A stretch of 64,000 nucleotides of DNA from Prostheceraeus crozeri (taxonomy: Eukaryota; Platyhelminthes; Polycladida; Euryleptidae). The notes under the pieces are model-generated. The model was not told the origin of the DNA. It ran no database searches and saw nothing but the letters and a program-made list of their open reading frames with translations. This document shows positions 11,911 to 23,923 of this stretch, piece by piece (positions within the stretch are counted from its first letter, which is position 1; each line of letters starts with the position of its first letter). The stretch is from positions 539,027-603,026 of the forward strand of contig CAJQUW010003636.1 in the NCBI GenBank assembly GCA_907163375.1, written 5' to 3'. Made by a program: the position numbers and the translations under genes.

Positions 11911-12045
11911 TCTGTGAGCTCAGTGGTTATCATATTGGTTATCATATTGGTTGGCCTTGTGATCCTCTGGTCGAGAGGTCGACCCCCGCAGCCTTCTCGG
12001 TTGCCCTCGTACGTCGGAAACCACGTAGACCGAATTCGTAATTGT
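11911..12045 (+). repeat. tRNA-derived SINE-like sequence
   Basis: An A-box-like TGAGCTCAGTGGTTATCATA with an internal duplication of ggttatcatatt is followed by a B box (GAGGTCGACCCC) and a tail with CGTACGTCGGAAACCACG. It belongs to a different subfamily from the 4220 SINE. Confidence 0.5.
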
Positions 12046-14200
12046 TGAACAACAAATATTCTTACTTGAATTGATGCCATTCAAATGGAATCTGCTGGAC
12101 GTTTAGTTGTCATTTTATCGTTGTTTAACACGTTTCATTACTTTTTGTTCTTTAATGTTACTTGATTTGTTATTGTTATTGTTCTCAACATTACAAATTG
12201 AAGTAGTTACCCACATTCTATGGTTTTCTTCTGATTCTCATTCTAAATGCCCGAATAGTTACTCCCAAGGTTAGAAGACCAGCTAGTGAATGCTTTCTCC
12301 CTCTAGGATCGGTCATCAGACACTGTCCATCCACCATTTTGGTAAGCAAGCTGCTATCATCAGTGACAAGAAGATGGAAATGGTGCGAGTAGCTTGCCTA
12401 CTGGAGCATGTCTGTAGATAAACTCAGTCAAAAGCTTCCAACTGTCAATGTTGTTTGATTTGTATAATCGCCTTGAATATGTGTTGAAACATGGACCCTC
12501 GATATACTCAGGATAATGCTATTTATGCACATCAGGTCGACTGTATATTCCTGAAAAAATGTGTACCCCTATCTTGAATGCATTGATGATTGTCAAGCGA
12601 CAGGATACGAGCATTAAAAGGATTTCATAATATTTTTTCCAATTTGTCGGAAAACGTCAAAACGTGACAAGACAAAGGATAATCGCAGAATGTATCTCTG
12701 CAGTCATGGCGTCGCATGATTACATGCTTCAAACAACAGCGCTTCGTATCGGCTTGTGTGCTATTGATACGTGCGCATGTGATAAAGTCAAAGACAAACG
12801 GTTTGATTAGAGATTGCTCTCTTATCCTTCAATGTATATATCATCTTTTCTAACTCGCTGATTCATCGCGATGAATAAATGACCTCGTGTGATGTCATGC
12901 CTCTATCAAGATAAGGTATTTAGAGAGCCATGAACATCGGACGACCTAAAATTGACTGTCAGCTTTTCTTTCATATATTAGCTTTCTGATTCAGCAAAGG
13001 ATATAAATATGATAAAGCAAAAGAATGTCAATATGTGAAGTTGCAATTATTCGAATGTGATTTCGCTTGCTGAAGGGTCTAACTCCGAGTTGAATAGAAC
13101 TAGAACGATGACACCTGCCGCATTCTCTCGAGTATAATTCGCGTCCTGGTTATCTGATCATTTTGTGATTTAAGTGCGAGTTCTATTTAAGGGGCGGATT
13201 GTGTGATGATTTTTTTCAATTCATGTGCGGTTTCTTCTCGAGAAAACGCGGTATTCTGCGTCACTCATATGCTGCTTGACTTGCCACATAAACACTCGAC
13301 AAGAAAAGATTAGAATAATAAGATATTGAGTTGCATCAACTCGTTTACTTTTGATCAAGAAATTTTGCGTCGGATTTTAAATGCTTTGCAGTCGAAGTAA
13401 GCATCAATTTGTGAAATTCAAATATAACAGTGTCGCAATAGCGTAACGGTGATAGCCTTGTTATACAGTCTAGGATATTCTAAAAATACATTTACCTAAC
13501 AATTTAAATTGAATTAACAAAAAAAGAACTCAACTGAATGATATGTCCATTTGTGTGTTTGATGATAACATTTTATTATATGAAATATGAAAGTTCATTG
13601 AATAAGGGCGGCAGAAAGCCGGCCATAAATCACAGCCCGTACTTGCTTAGTTGATTGACAAGAAAAAACGAGAGCGACGTGATGATGCTTCAACTCATAT
13701 TTAGGATAATTTCCTTTGTTCATTTACTTTATCCTTAACCAAATTTAGATATTTCTGCAGCATTTTCAACATCAACGATCGTCAGACAATAGTTTTCTTT
13801 GTCCACCCTAAACTTTGAACATCAATTTTCAGCTCTATGTTTTCTTCACTCGTGACATGAAGCAACTGCATCAAAGGTTTGTCCTAGAAATGAAAAAAGC
13901 TAACATTTTACATAGGTACATGGAAATTGAAGTCTATCTTGCGACAGTTAATGCAATGAATTGAGATCTCTTACCTTTTCATGTCTTCACATCAGCAGCA
14001 GGAAATTGAAAAAGTCAAACTACTCTGTATTTATTCATCGTATCTTCCCATGAGTTCTCTGTAGCTAATATGTGAGCAGCTTTCGCAGTGATCTGATTAC
14101 AAGATGAAATTGACCAGCACTGAATACACTCTCTCAAATCTTCATGTTCACCTTATCAAAGTGCGAAGGAAGGGAGTCACGCATTTGGATACTTAATCAG
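12046..14200. other. No gene recognised
   Basis: AT-rich sequence. No long open frame, domain or clear repeat was seen. A stretch near 12296-12335 has an acceptor-like CTCTAG and donor-like GTAAGC, but the 35-bp piece between is too short to support. Confidence 0.45.
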
Positions 14201-14388
14201 TTTCAAACGGTATCATTGACTTGAACAATAGATAAAAGTGGCATTGATTGAAAGTTCTGACGTGCGATCTGTCGAGTCTCCTTGAGAATTTCAAACGGTT
14301 TCAAACGGCATCAGTGACTTGAACAACAGATAAAAGTGGCATTGATTGAAAGTTCTGACGTGCGATCTGTCGAGTCTCCTTGAGAATT
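14201..14388. repeat. Two-copy tandem duplication, 98-bp pitch
   Basis: The unit starting TTTCAAACGG at 14201 recurs from 14299 with only a few substitutions, including the shared segment AAAGTTCTGACGTGCGATCT. The second copy breaks off at GAGAATTT near 14388. Confidence 0.85.
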
Positions 14389-14699
14389 TTTTCGGAAGTC
14401 TATTGGAAAGGCATACTGCACTGAAAACATCATAAGTCTCATTGACCACGTCATCAGTGCTCAGGGTACAGGTGGCGAATATTTAATTGAATTTCTCAAT
14501 CAAATGCACGGCAAACAACTATTAAAATAATGAAAGCAATGAATTATCAAAGCAAACATTGGAATGATTGAAATTCTTGATTTTATTATAAAACTTATCA
14601 TGACATAGTACAAATGTAATACAGCTGCGCTAACTTCCATAGAATTATATGGATAACATACGTATGAGAAATACATGTACTATAGCGATGAAGTGACAT

Positions 14700-15975
14700 T
14701 TAGGTCATGTTTCCAAGATATGAAATAATTTTCATGTTGTTCTTGTTGTTGTTTTGACCCGTTCGTTGTGAAGACACATTAACGTCAGTCGCTAGAGACG
14801 ACCGATTGCCCTTAAATAGTTCAGCAACTGGGTGGCGGAAATTTGGTTGGAGTCCGGGTGGATGGCATGGAAACTGGTATAACGCTGAACATCCCATCTT
14901 GAGCACTTGATGAGGTTGTGCTCCAGACTTTCGCCACTCTTCGTCACATTTATCGGAGATTGCCTCCTCTGCTAAGCGGATACGATGACGAGAGATGTCT
15001 TCCTGAGAAGAAGAGAATGTCCTGTATCTTGCAAGTTCGGTGCGTTCTGATCTACTCAAACTGACTTCTTGATGCTTGTATTTCCAATGGCTGTTATTTT
15101 TCTTCCATTCGTTGGCAAGGCTTCTTCGTATTTTTGTTTTCACTGTGTCGAACTCGATAGGAATCGAACTCGTGTCGAACTCTTTCTGATCTAGTTTAGT
15201 GGCATCTTTTGCAGTCGTGTCTGCGATCTCTTTCAAATGTACACCAACATGACTGGGGACCCATTGAATGAGAACGTTCTTGTTTGCTGTTTTCTGCAGG
15301 CTGTTCCAAGCTTGGTCTTCGTTTGATATTCTGATGTCCAGGTGGCCACTTTGCATCTTTGCAATCACACCTTTATTATCAAGACACATAGCAATGTTTC
15401 TGCAGGTGCAAAGTTGCAGGTGCAAGGACTGTTGAGTAGTCCACTTCATTCCATGTGATTACTACACCGCTGCCTCCTCGTTCCTGATTTCCCATCACTG
15501 ATCCGTCAGTCCAGATCTGAACGTCCATGTCTTTCAGTCTTGCATCGATTGTTTCTTCAGCTCTCTTTCTCATGGTATCTGTATCTTCTTTCTTGCTGCA
15601 GTCAGTTAGCAGTGATGTATGGATGGTGATATGCGTTATACTATTCCACGGCGGAATAGTGGGATGTTTAGCTAGTTGATCATGCTTGGTGATTCCAAGG
15701 TCTTCGGCTTTTTCGATCTGCTTTATTATTTCCCTCCAGCTTGTGCTTTCTTTCTCCTTTTTTGTTCTTCTATCGTTTCGTTTGTTGAAGATTTGATTAT
15801 TTGGATTCTTGGGGTCTCTCTTATACTTTTCGTTTGCAATAGGCGCCAAAGTATTGCTTCTTACAGAAATGGGGAAGATCTCTGCTTCACGGAGCAGTTT
15901 TTCAGTAGGAGTGCTTTTGTAACAACCAGAGAGGAGTCTAGCAGCTTTGTTTTGGTCACATTCAAGAGATTCCAT
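14700..15975 (-). pseudogene. LINE RNase H domain and C-terminal tail
   Basis: Two overlapping minus-strand frames (15379-15975, then 14700-15449) cover this part. The first ends with VQIWTDGSVMGNQERGGSG, the DGS motif with the first catalytic Asp. The second has CLDNKGVIAKMQ and IQWVPSHVGVHLKEIADTTAKDA, holding the later Asp residues and the SHxG helix typical of RNase H. A frameshift separates them near 15400. After the domain a tail with CDEEWRKSG, HQVLKMGCSALYQF resembles the Cys/Trp/His tail of such elements. Confidence 0.85.
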
Positions 15976-16105
15976 GTTGCTCTTACTGATACAGGGGAGC
16001 CAGCCGCGCCATACTCGATGACTGACCTGAAAAGTCCAATGTAGAAACTTTGAAGGTCCTCATTATGCCTACCCCATATGGAATGTGACACTGCTTGTAG
16101 AGCTC

Positions 16106-17788
16106 TCAATTTCTTTTGTGTGGTCCTTTTAACATATTTGACATGATTGTTGAATGACAGATACCAGTCGTATGTGATTCCGAGAAATTTTGGGAGTCAT
16201 TTTTCTTTATTTTTGTGTTGTTAAGGTAAAGATTTCCCTCCCACTTCGCCTCTTTGGTCCAATTTGAGAAAAGCATGTATTCCTTTTTGCTTGGTTTGAT
16301 TTGCATTTTCCATTTCTCTGAGCAGTTCTCGATTTTCTTGAGGGCATGCTGCATTATTTGATTGCATTTCTGAGGGGTATCTCCTTGGACCCGAACAGCA
16401 AAATCGTCTGCGAACAGGCTACTTTGGACGTCTGGCCCCAAGTCATTCACTATGTCGTCAATGAAGATTGTGAAGAGAATTGGACTTAGCATACCTCCTT
16501 GCGGAACTCCTTCTTTGAAAGTTGTTGTTGTTGTTGTTTTACCCGGCTCCGTCCAGCGGATAGGAGGCTTCGTATCGAGACAATACGAAGCGACGCACCC
16601 AGTAAGCAAATTAATGCCTACTGCTGGCGAGGAGTGCCCAGGGAGATGGCCAATCCGATACCACCGGGGGATTGCATTGTCCGGGGGAGGAAGCAACCAC
16701 AATGGTCCCACCTTACCTCCGAAGAGGGGCGGCGGCCATCGCTGAGGAGACTTTAGAAAGACATAGCCAGATATGCCACAGGGGAGGAAGCTCAAAGAGC
16801 TTTGCTGCATATCCTGACAGCTAAGATTCGGCTGTCAGGATCCCCGCAACATCAACTTAGTATAGACACTGAGGGAAGGCAATGAGAATATGATATCAAA
16901 CTGCCAACACCAGAGCTGCAGTGGCAGAAGGCCCCTTTTAGTCGCCTCTTACGACACGCAGAGGAACGTCAGTCCTATTCTTTTCAGTCCCGGGAACCGC
17001 ACGGGTAAAAGTTCTGCATCTACTGTGGCTGCCGTCCATGATTACTCGGGACTGTCTTCCACTTAAGTAAGCCACTTGATCATGCACATAGGGATGTGTT
17101 TTTCTATCAGTTTGTGGATTAGGCCGTGTTTCCTAACTTTATCGAAAGCTTTTGAGAAATCTATCAGTACCATGAGGGTCCTTTTACTGTTGCTGTTGTT
17201 TGATTTAGTGTTTAGCGCATCAGCAACTTGTTGCTGTATTCTTACCAGTTGATTTTCAGTGATTCGGTTGAGTCTGTTTAGCAATATTCTTTCCATCATC
17301 TTGCATACACAACTTGTCAAGCTAATCGGTCTGTATGATTCTGGTTTTTGTTCAGGCTTACCATTTTTTAAAATTGGGACGTTTGCTTTAAGCCAGTCGC
17401 AAGGAAGGTGTTTAACATCCCATGAGAGATTGATGATTTTCAATAGCTCTTCCTTTCCCTCTTCTGGTAGTTGACGTAACATATTGTTGGAAATACCTTC
17501 CTCTCCAGGGGATTTGTTCATCTGTAAATTTTTGATCGCATGGTTCAGTTCTTCTCTGGTGAAGAAGCTGCATTCTTTGCTTTTGGGGTTTGAGCAATTA
17601 TTGCAAGATTTTTTCATCTCCCTGTTATTCTTCTTTACAGATTTTACCCATATTTTATCATTTATCTCAAGAGTGCCCTCTTCAGCATATTGTTGAATAA
17701 GTGTGTCGCACTTTCCTTTGTAATCGTAGATCATTTTACTCCCTTTCACTATCGCAGGTTTCTTTTTGTTGGCAGTTTTACCACTCAA
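16106..17788 (-). pseudogene. LINE reverse transcriptase domain, split by an insertion
   Basis: The upstream part (17063-17788) has YRPISLTSCVCKMMERILL and MVLIDFSKAFDKV, RT motifs 2a and A. The downstream part (16106 to about 16520) has KEGVPQGGMLSPILFTIFIDDI and SSLFADDFAV, motifs B and C with the catalytic Asp pair. Between them lies the 484-bp element at 16524-17007. Past motif C a frameshift near 16195 leads into the 15861-16109 piece (FYIGLFRSVIEYGA), the thumb region. Confidence 0.9.
16524..17007 (-). mobile_element. SINE-like or short non-LTR element inserted in the LINE's RT
   Basis: Flanked by aaagtt on both sides (16518-16523 and 17008-17013), exactly where the RT frame is interrupted. 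Read on the minus strand it begins CCCGTGCGGTTCCCGGGACT, contains CGTGTCGTAAGAGGCGACTA, and ends with GGTAAAACAACAACAACAAC. The AAC-repeat tail resembles the 3' end of the host LINE (CAAAACAACAACAAG near 14740). The interior has no supported coding region. Confidence 0.75.
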
Positions 17789-17951
17789 CGCCTTGACAGC
17801 ACCGCAGACCTTCTTTGAATTTGACTTTAGGCTATTATCTTTCAGCAGACTTTTTCAGCATCTCTCTTTCTGAGTTGTAATGGTCTTCTTGCAATTATTT
17901 TGCATTCTTCAATCCATTTTCCTCTATTTCTGGGATCTGCTTCTTTTCACA

Positions 17952-18973
17952 TTACTCAGACCACCAAATTTTTCCAAATCTTTTGCCTTTCTTGGGAATG
18001 CAGTTATTGGCTGCTTCTAGAACCAACTGTTTGAATTTATTGTATCTAGTCTTGATATTAGTTGATACTTCTCCGCTTCGTTTTAAATCCTCTGTTATTT
18101 CTGTCTGTTGCTTGTGCCAGTCAGCTTTGCCGTAGTTCCATTTGCTATGTTGATGAACGATGACTTCTTTTCTTTTCTCGGAAGATGGTCTCTTGATAGC
18201 TATGATAATTGGGAGGTGATCGGATCCGATGTCGTGAGTGATTTCCCATTTGCATTTTCTCTTGATATTGTCCTTACATAGAGTAACATCTGGTGTACTC
18301 TTTGTGCCATGAGCCTTGCTGAGAAGGGTAGCCTTTCCATTGATGAGTACACTGTATTTCTGTGTCCTAGCTTGGTCGCTTATGTCTTTGCCGATAGCAT
18401 CTTCATTCTTCCTTGGATCCCAGTCTTCAGCTTGAGCGTTAACGTCTCCTGCCATGATGTCTGCAACTTTCCACGGCAATTTGTTCGCCTTGAAATTTTG
18501 ATGCCTTGCATCATTGACAGAATTATTGATAGGGGGATGTAGACATTAGTAATTGTTAGTTTGTGTTGGCTCTTCTCGATCGTGATGGTATCGCTTTCCG
18601 TTGCGTTATCGCAGTCTGCCACACATCTTTTATCATGATGTGAGTAAGAGATATCATTGCTGATGATAAAAGCAATGCCTCCGCCTCTTTGGAGATTATC
18701 TTCGACTGCATTTCCTTTTCTGTCAATGTTTATTTCCTTCCTGATAATATTATATCCGGCTATGTCTATTACTTCACTTTTTGACAGCTTGGTTTCTTGT
18801 ATGACGGCAATGTCAATCTCGTTTCCTTTCATGATTTTTGCAAGTTCGTCTTTTTTGGTGCAGATGCCGTCAATGTTTAGTTGTAGTATTTTGATGACTA
18901 CATCCTCTTTCCTTTTCTTCAATCTCTCATTCCGCTTCTTATTCTTATTTCTGTTTCGTTCAGTTTTCCTCAA
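17952..18973 (-). pseudogene. LINE apurinic-type endonuclease domain
   Basis: The minus-strand frames show the endonuclease motifs in order: ILQLNIDGICTKKDEL, DIAVIQETKLS (catalytic Glu), a beta-strand with TITNVYIP, GDVNAQAEDWDP (the GDFNA box), and HDIGSDHLPIIIAI (catalytic SDH). A frameshift near 18480 separates the N- and C-terminal halves (18380-18973 and 17952-18479). Every catalytic motif is present. Confidence 0.9.
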
Positions 18974-19008
18974 CTTGTTTCTCTTTCTTTTTTCTTTTCT
19001 CCTCTTCT

Positions 19009-19281
19009 CTAGGGTGGGATGATTAATTTCACAACAGGATTCGCAGTACCATTCCTCTTTCCCTTTTTCTTTATCAGTTCATTATTCATTCCAGTATAGA
19101 TCTCATGTCTCCACTGCTTGCATTTTTGGCACTGGATTGAGTATTTGGTCCTGATGTATCCCACTCCTTTTCCGCATTTGCCACACGGGTACTTGGTCAC
19201 AGCTGTTTTTTCTTTGTCAATTTTCTCGGTATTTTTCGGCTTTAAAGGGAATAATTTCGACTTTCTTTTTCTGAGAATCAT
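19009..19281 (-). pseudogene. LINE ORF1-type zinc finger segment
   Basis: The frame has YPCGKCGKGVGYIRT, then IQCQKCKQWRHEIYTG, a CxxC...CxxCxxWxH finger found at the N-terminus of many invertebrate LINE proteins, where it is usually CxxWxHxxC. The last Cys of the usual finger reads as another residue here. A G-rich run (19295-19312 on the plus strand) just upstream probably caused slippage. Confidence 0.75.
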
Positions 19282-19910
19282 TCGAAAGTTAGGGGGGTTC
19301 GGGGGGGGGGAATTCCACCATGTTTCTGTTTTCTTGAGAGTTTGTCCAGTTGAGTTTCCATTTCGGGCTTATGAAGGTCTGTGTGCACGTGCACCTTTGA
19401 GAGTGCGGACGCGGAAAATCATTGCCCATTTTGACTTCTATCATTAGTCTTTGGTTGCTGGCAGGTTATCGGAAACGCCGCTTTATGCTGCCAGCTAAGC
19501 ATTTCATGCAGAAAGAATCAGTCCACCAACTCAGGGCCTGAACGGTTGGGTTGGTCTAAGGCTATGGTTGCCATCCGCCTCCGTTCGCCAGGCGCGCCTA
19601 CGGGCTCCAATCATGACTTGGGGACCAGTGATAGAGTGGTCACCTCTTCCGAGAGGGGTTGCAAGAAACACAAATAGATAAATAGGAAAGAAATGAAGAA
19701 GAAAAGGGAAGATGGGACAGGCGTTGTGTCGGTCTAACGAGTTCAAACTTCATTTGACAGGTCTTATTCTTAGTCCTGCTGGATGTTCAATGTTTCTATG
19801 TTCATGGAGTCCCTCAACGTTTCTAAAAGAAGCCTCATGGGAACTCGGTCGGTCGCAACAGTCGGTCGATAAACTTATCCATCACTGGGTACAATTTGGA
19901 TGAAATGGTA

Positions 19911-20378
19911 TTAACAGACGAAGTTCCCATCTGTTTCACTTTCATTGCGCTTGACCTGTTCATTGTTCAGATCTGCTTGCAGACGATCGTTGGTTTCGCG
20001 TAGTCCTCGGTAATCTGTTTCACTTTCATTGCGATTGGCCTGTTCATTGTTCAGATCTGCTTGCAGACGATCGTTGGTTTCGCGTAGTCCTCGGTAATCT
20101 GTTTCACTTTCATTGCGCTTGACCTGTTTATTGTTCAGATCTGCTTGCAGACGATCGTTGGTTTCGCGTAGTCCTCGGTAATCTGTTTCACTTTCATTGC
20201 GCTTGGCCTGTTCATTGCTCAGATCTGCTTGCAGACGCTCGTTGGTTTCGCGTAGTCCTCGGTAATCTGTTTCACTCTCATTGCGCTTGGCCTGTTTATT
20301 GTTCAGATCTGCTTGCAACTCCTGGATTATTGATCTCATAGTCGATATCGTGTTTTCTGCTTCTTTGTGCTTTCTCAT
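19911..20378 (-). CDS. Distal open block of the coiled-coil repeat (155 codons)
   Basis: The longest uninterrupted coding block in the array. It reads MRKHKEAENTISTMRSIIQE, then five to six copies of a 28-residue unit (YRGLRETNDRLQADLNNEQ followed by KRNESETD) and ends ETDGNFVC at a stop in unique sequence. The 28-residue spacing equals four heptads with Leu at regular places, a coiled-coil pattern. The Met used is internal to the long module, so a true start is uncertain. Without a promoter or upstream in-frame exon it may only be a relic of the ancestral gene's 3' end. The intact block at this outer edge contrasts with the stop-ridden middle of the array. Confidence 0.45.
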   Translation of the reverse strand: MRKHKEAENTISTMRSIIQELQADLNNKQAKRNESETDYRGLRETNERLQADLSNEQAKRNESETDYRGLRETNDRLQADLNNKQVKRNESETDYRGLRETNDRLQADLNNEQANRNESETDYRGLRETNDRLQADLNNEQVKRNESETDGNFVC

Positions 20379-23300
20379 AAATATACTTTATTCCAGTAAA
20401 AGCTTAGAAAGTTTTTCTTGATAGCTGATAACCAATTTATCAGTCGTCAATAATTTGTTTCACTTTCATTTCACTTGGCCTGTTCATTGTTCAGATCTGC
20501 TTGCAGACGATCGTTGTTTTCGCGCAGACGTCAATAATCTGTTTCACTCTCATTGAACTTGACCTGTTCAATGTTCAGATCTGCTTGCAACTCCTGTATT
20601 ATTGATCTCATAGTTGATATCGTGTTTTGTGCTTCTTTGTGCTTTCTCATAAACATACTGTATTCCAGTAAAAGCTTAGAAAGCTTTTCTTGATAGCTGA
20701 TAACCAATTAATCAGTCGTCGATAATTTGTTTCACTCTCATTGCGCTTGACCTGTTCATTGCTCAGATCTGCTTGCAGACGATCGTTGTTTTCGCGCAGA
20801 CGTCAATAATCTGTTTCACTCTCATTGAACTTGACCTGTTCAATGTTCAGATCTGCTTGCAACTCCTGTATTATTGATCTCATAGTCGATATCGTGTTTT
20901 CTGCTTCTTTGTGCTTTCTCATAAATATACTTTATTCCAGTAAAAGCTTAGAAAGTTTTTCTTGATAGCCGATAACCAATTCATCAGTCGTCGATAATTT
21001 GTGTCACTTTCATTTCACTTGGCCTGTTCATTGCTCAGATCTGCTTGCAACTCCTGGATTATTGATCTCATAGTTGATATCGTGTTTTCTGCTTCCTGTT
21101 TGCTTTCTCATAAACATACTGTATTCCAGTAAAAGCTTAGAAAGCTTTTCTTGATAGCTGATAACCAATTCATCAGTCGTCGATAATCTGTTTCACTTTC
21201 ATTTCACTTGGCCTTTTCATTGTTCAGATCTGCTTGCAACTCCTGGATTATTGATCTCATAGTCGATATCGTGTTTTCTGCTTCTTTGTGCTTTCTCATA
21301 AACATACTGTATTCCAGTAAAAGCTTAGAAAGCTTTTATTGATAGCTGATAACCAATTTATCAGTCGTCGGTAATCTGTTTCACTCTCATTGCGCTTGGC
21401 CTGTTCATTGTTCAGATCTGCTTGCAACTCCTGTATTATTGATCTCATAGTCGATATCGTGTTTTCTGCTTCTTTGTGCTTTCTCATAAATATACTTTAT
21501 TCCAGTAAAAGCTTAGAAAGCTTTTCTTGATAGCTGATAACCAATTTATCAGTCGTCGATAATCTGTTTCACTTTCATTTCACTTGGCCGGTTCATTGTT
21601 CAGATCTGCTTGCAGATAATCGTTGGTTTCCCGAAGTCGTCGATAATTTGTTTCACTTTCATTTCACTTGGCCTTTTCATTGTTCAGATCTGCTTGCAAC
21701 TCCTCGATTATTGATCTCATAGTCGATATCGTGTTTTCTGCTTCCTGTTTGCTTTCTCATAAACATACTGTATTCCAGTAAAAGCTTAGAAAGCTTTTCT
21801 TGATAGCTGATAACCAATTTATCAGTCGTCGGTAATCTGTTTCACTCTCATTGCGCTTGGCCTGTTCATTGTTCAGATCTGCTTGCAGACGATCGTTGGT
21901 TTCCCGAAGTCGTCGATAATTTGTTTCTCTTTCATTTCACTTGGCCTGTTCATTGTTCGGATCTGCTTGCAACTCCTCGATTATTGATCTCATAGTCGAT
22001 ATCGTGTTTTCTGCTTCTTTGTGCTTGCTTATAAACATACTGTATTCCAGTAAAAGCTTAGAAAGCTTTTCTTGATAGCTGATAACCAATTTATCAGTCG
22101 TCGGTAATCTGTTTCACTCTCATTGCACTTGACCTGTTCATTGCTCAGATCTGCTTGCAACTCCTCGATTATTGATCTCATAGTCGATATCGTGTTTTCT
22201 GCTTCTTTGTGCTTGCTTATAAACATACTGTATTCCAGTAAAAGCTTAGAAAGCTTTTCTTGATAGCTGATAACCAATTCATCAGTCGTCAATAATCTGT
22301 TTCACTTTCATTGCTCTTGGACTGTTCATTGCTCACATCTGCTTGCAACTCCTCGATTATTGATCTCATAGTCGATATCGTGTTTTCTGCTTCTTTGTGC
22401 TTTCTCATAAACATACTGTATTCCAGTAAAAGCTTAGAAAGCTTTTCTTGATAGCTGATAACCAATTCATCAGTCGTCAATAATCTGTTTCACTCTCATT
22501 GCACTTGGCCTGTTGTTCATTGTTCAGATCTGCTTGCAACTCCTCGATTATTGATCTCATAGTTGATATCGTGTTTTCTGCTTCTTTGTGCTTTCTCATA
22601 AACATACTGTATTCCAGTAAAAGCTTAGAAAGGTTTTCTTGATAGCTGATAACCAATTAATCAGTCGTCGATAATTTGTTTCACTCTTCATTGCGCTTGG
22701 CCTGTTCATTTCTCAGATCTGTTCGCAGACGATCTTTGGTTTCGCGTAGTCCTCGGTAATCTGTTTCACTCTCATTGCGCTTGACCTGTTCATTGTTCAG
22801 ATCTGCTTGCAACTCCTGGATTATTGATCTCATAGTCGATATCGTGTTTTCTGCTTCTTTGTGCTTTCTCATAAACATACTGTATTCCAGTAAAAGCTTA
22901 GAAAGTTTTTCTTGATAGCTGATAACCAATTTATCAGTCGTCGATAATCTGTTTCACTTTCATTGCTCTTGGCCTGTTCATTGCTCAGATCTGCTTGCAG
23001 ACGATCGTTGGTTTCGCGCAGACGTCAGTAATGTGTTTCACTCTCATTTCACTTGGCCTGTTCATTGTTCAGATCTGCTTGCAACTCCTGGATTATTGAT
23101 CTCATAGTCGATATCGTGTTTTCTGCTTCTTTGTGCTTTCTCATAAACATACTGTATTCCAGTAAAAGCTTAGAAAGCTTTTCTTGATAGCTGATAACCA
23201 ATTTATCAGTCGTCAATAATTTGTTTCACTTTCATTTCACTTGGCCTTTTCATTGTTCAGATCTCCTTGCAGATAATCGTTGGTTTCCCGAAGTCGTCGA

Positions 23301-23923
23301 TAATTTGTTTCACTTTCATTTCACTTGGCCTTTTCATTGTTCAGATCTGCTTGCAACTCCTCGATTATTGATCTCATAGTCGATATCGTGTTTTCTGCTT
23401 CCTGTTTGCTTTCTTATAAACATACTGTATTCCAGTAAAAGCTTAGAAAGCTTTTCTTGATAGCTGATAACCAATTCATCAGTCGTCGGTAATCTGTTTC
23501 ACTCTCATTTCACTTGGCCTGTTCATTGTTCAGATCTGCTTGCAACTCCTCGATTATTGATCTCATAGTCGATATCGTGTTTTCTGCTTCCTGTTTGCTT
23601 TCTCATAAACATACTGTATTCCAGTAAAAGCTTAGAAAGCTTTTCTTGATAGCTGATAACCAATTCATCAGTCGTCGGTAATCTGTTTCACTTTCATTTC
23701 ACTTGGCCTGTTCATTGTTCAGATCTGCTTGCAGACGATCGTTGGTTTCCCGAAGTCGTCGATAATTTGTTTCACTTTCATTTCACTTGGCCTGTTCATT
23801 GTTCAGATCTGCTTGCAACTCCTCGATTATTGATCTCATAGTCGATATCGTGTTTTCTGCTTCTTTGTGCTTTCTCATAAACATACTGTATTCCAGTAAA
23901 AGCTTAGAAAGCTTTTCTTGATA

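Larger units (their letters stand above)
14700..19745 (-). mobile_element. Near full-length LINE with zinc finger, AP endonuclease, RT and RNase H
   Basis: Read on the minus strand, the order is a GC-rich leader (about 19745-19500), a CxxC zinc finger, an apurinic-type endonuclease, a reverse transcriptase, an RNase H and a short AAC-rich 3' end near 14735. This is the architecture of the I/Nimb/R1-like group of non-LTR elements; the exact clade is not fixed. The frame is broken in several places and interrupted by an insertion at 16524-17007, so this copy is dead. Confidence 0.85.

Noticed and set aside
13435-13480. tRNA-like start (GCGTAACGGTGATAGCC)
   Set aside because: No B box follows at proper spacing.
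16452-16756. Plus-strand frames opposite the LINE
   Set aside because: Shadows of the minus-strand RT and its inserted element.
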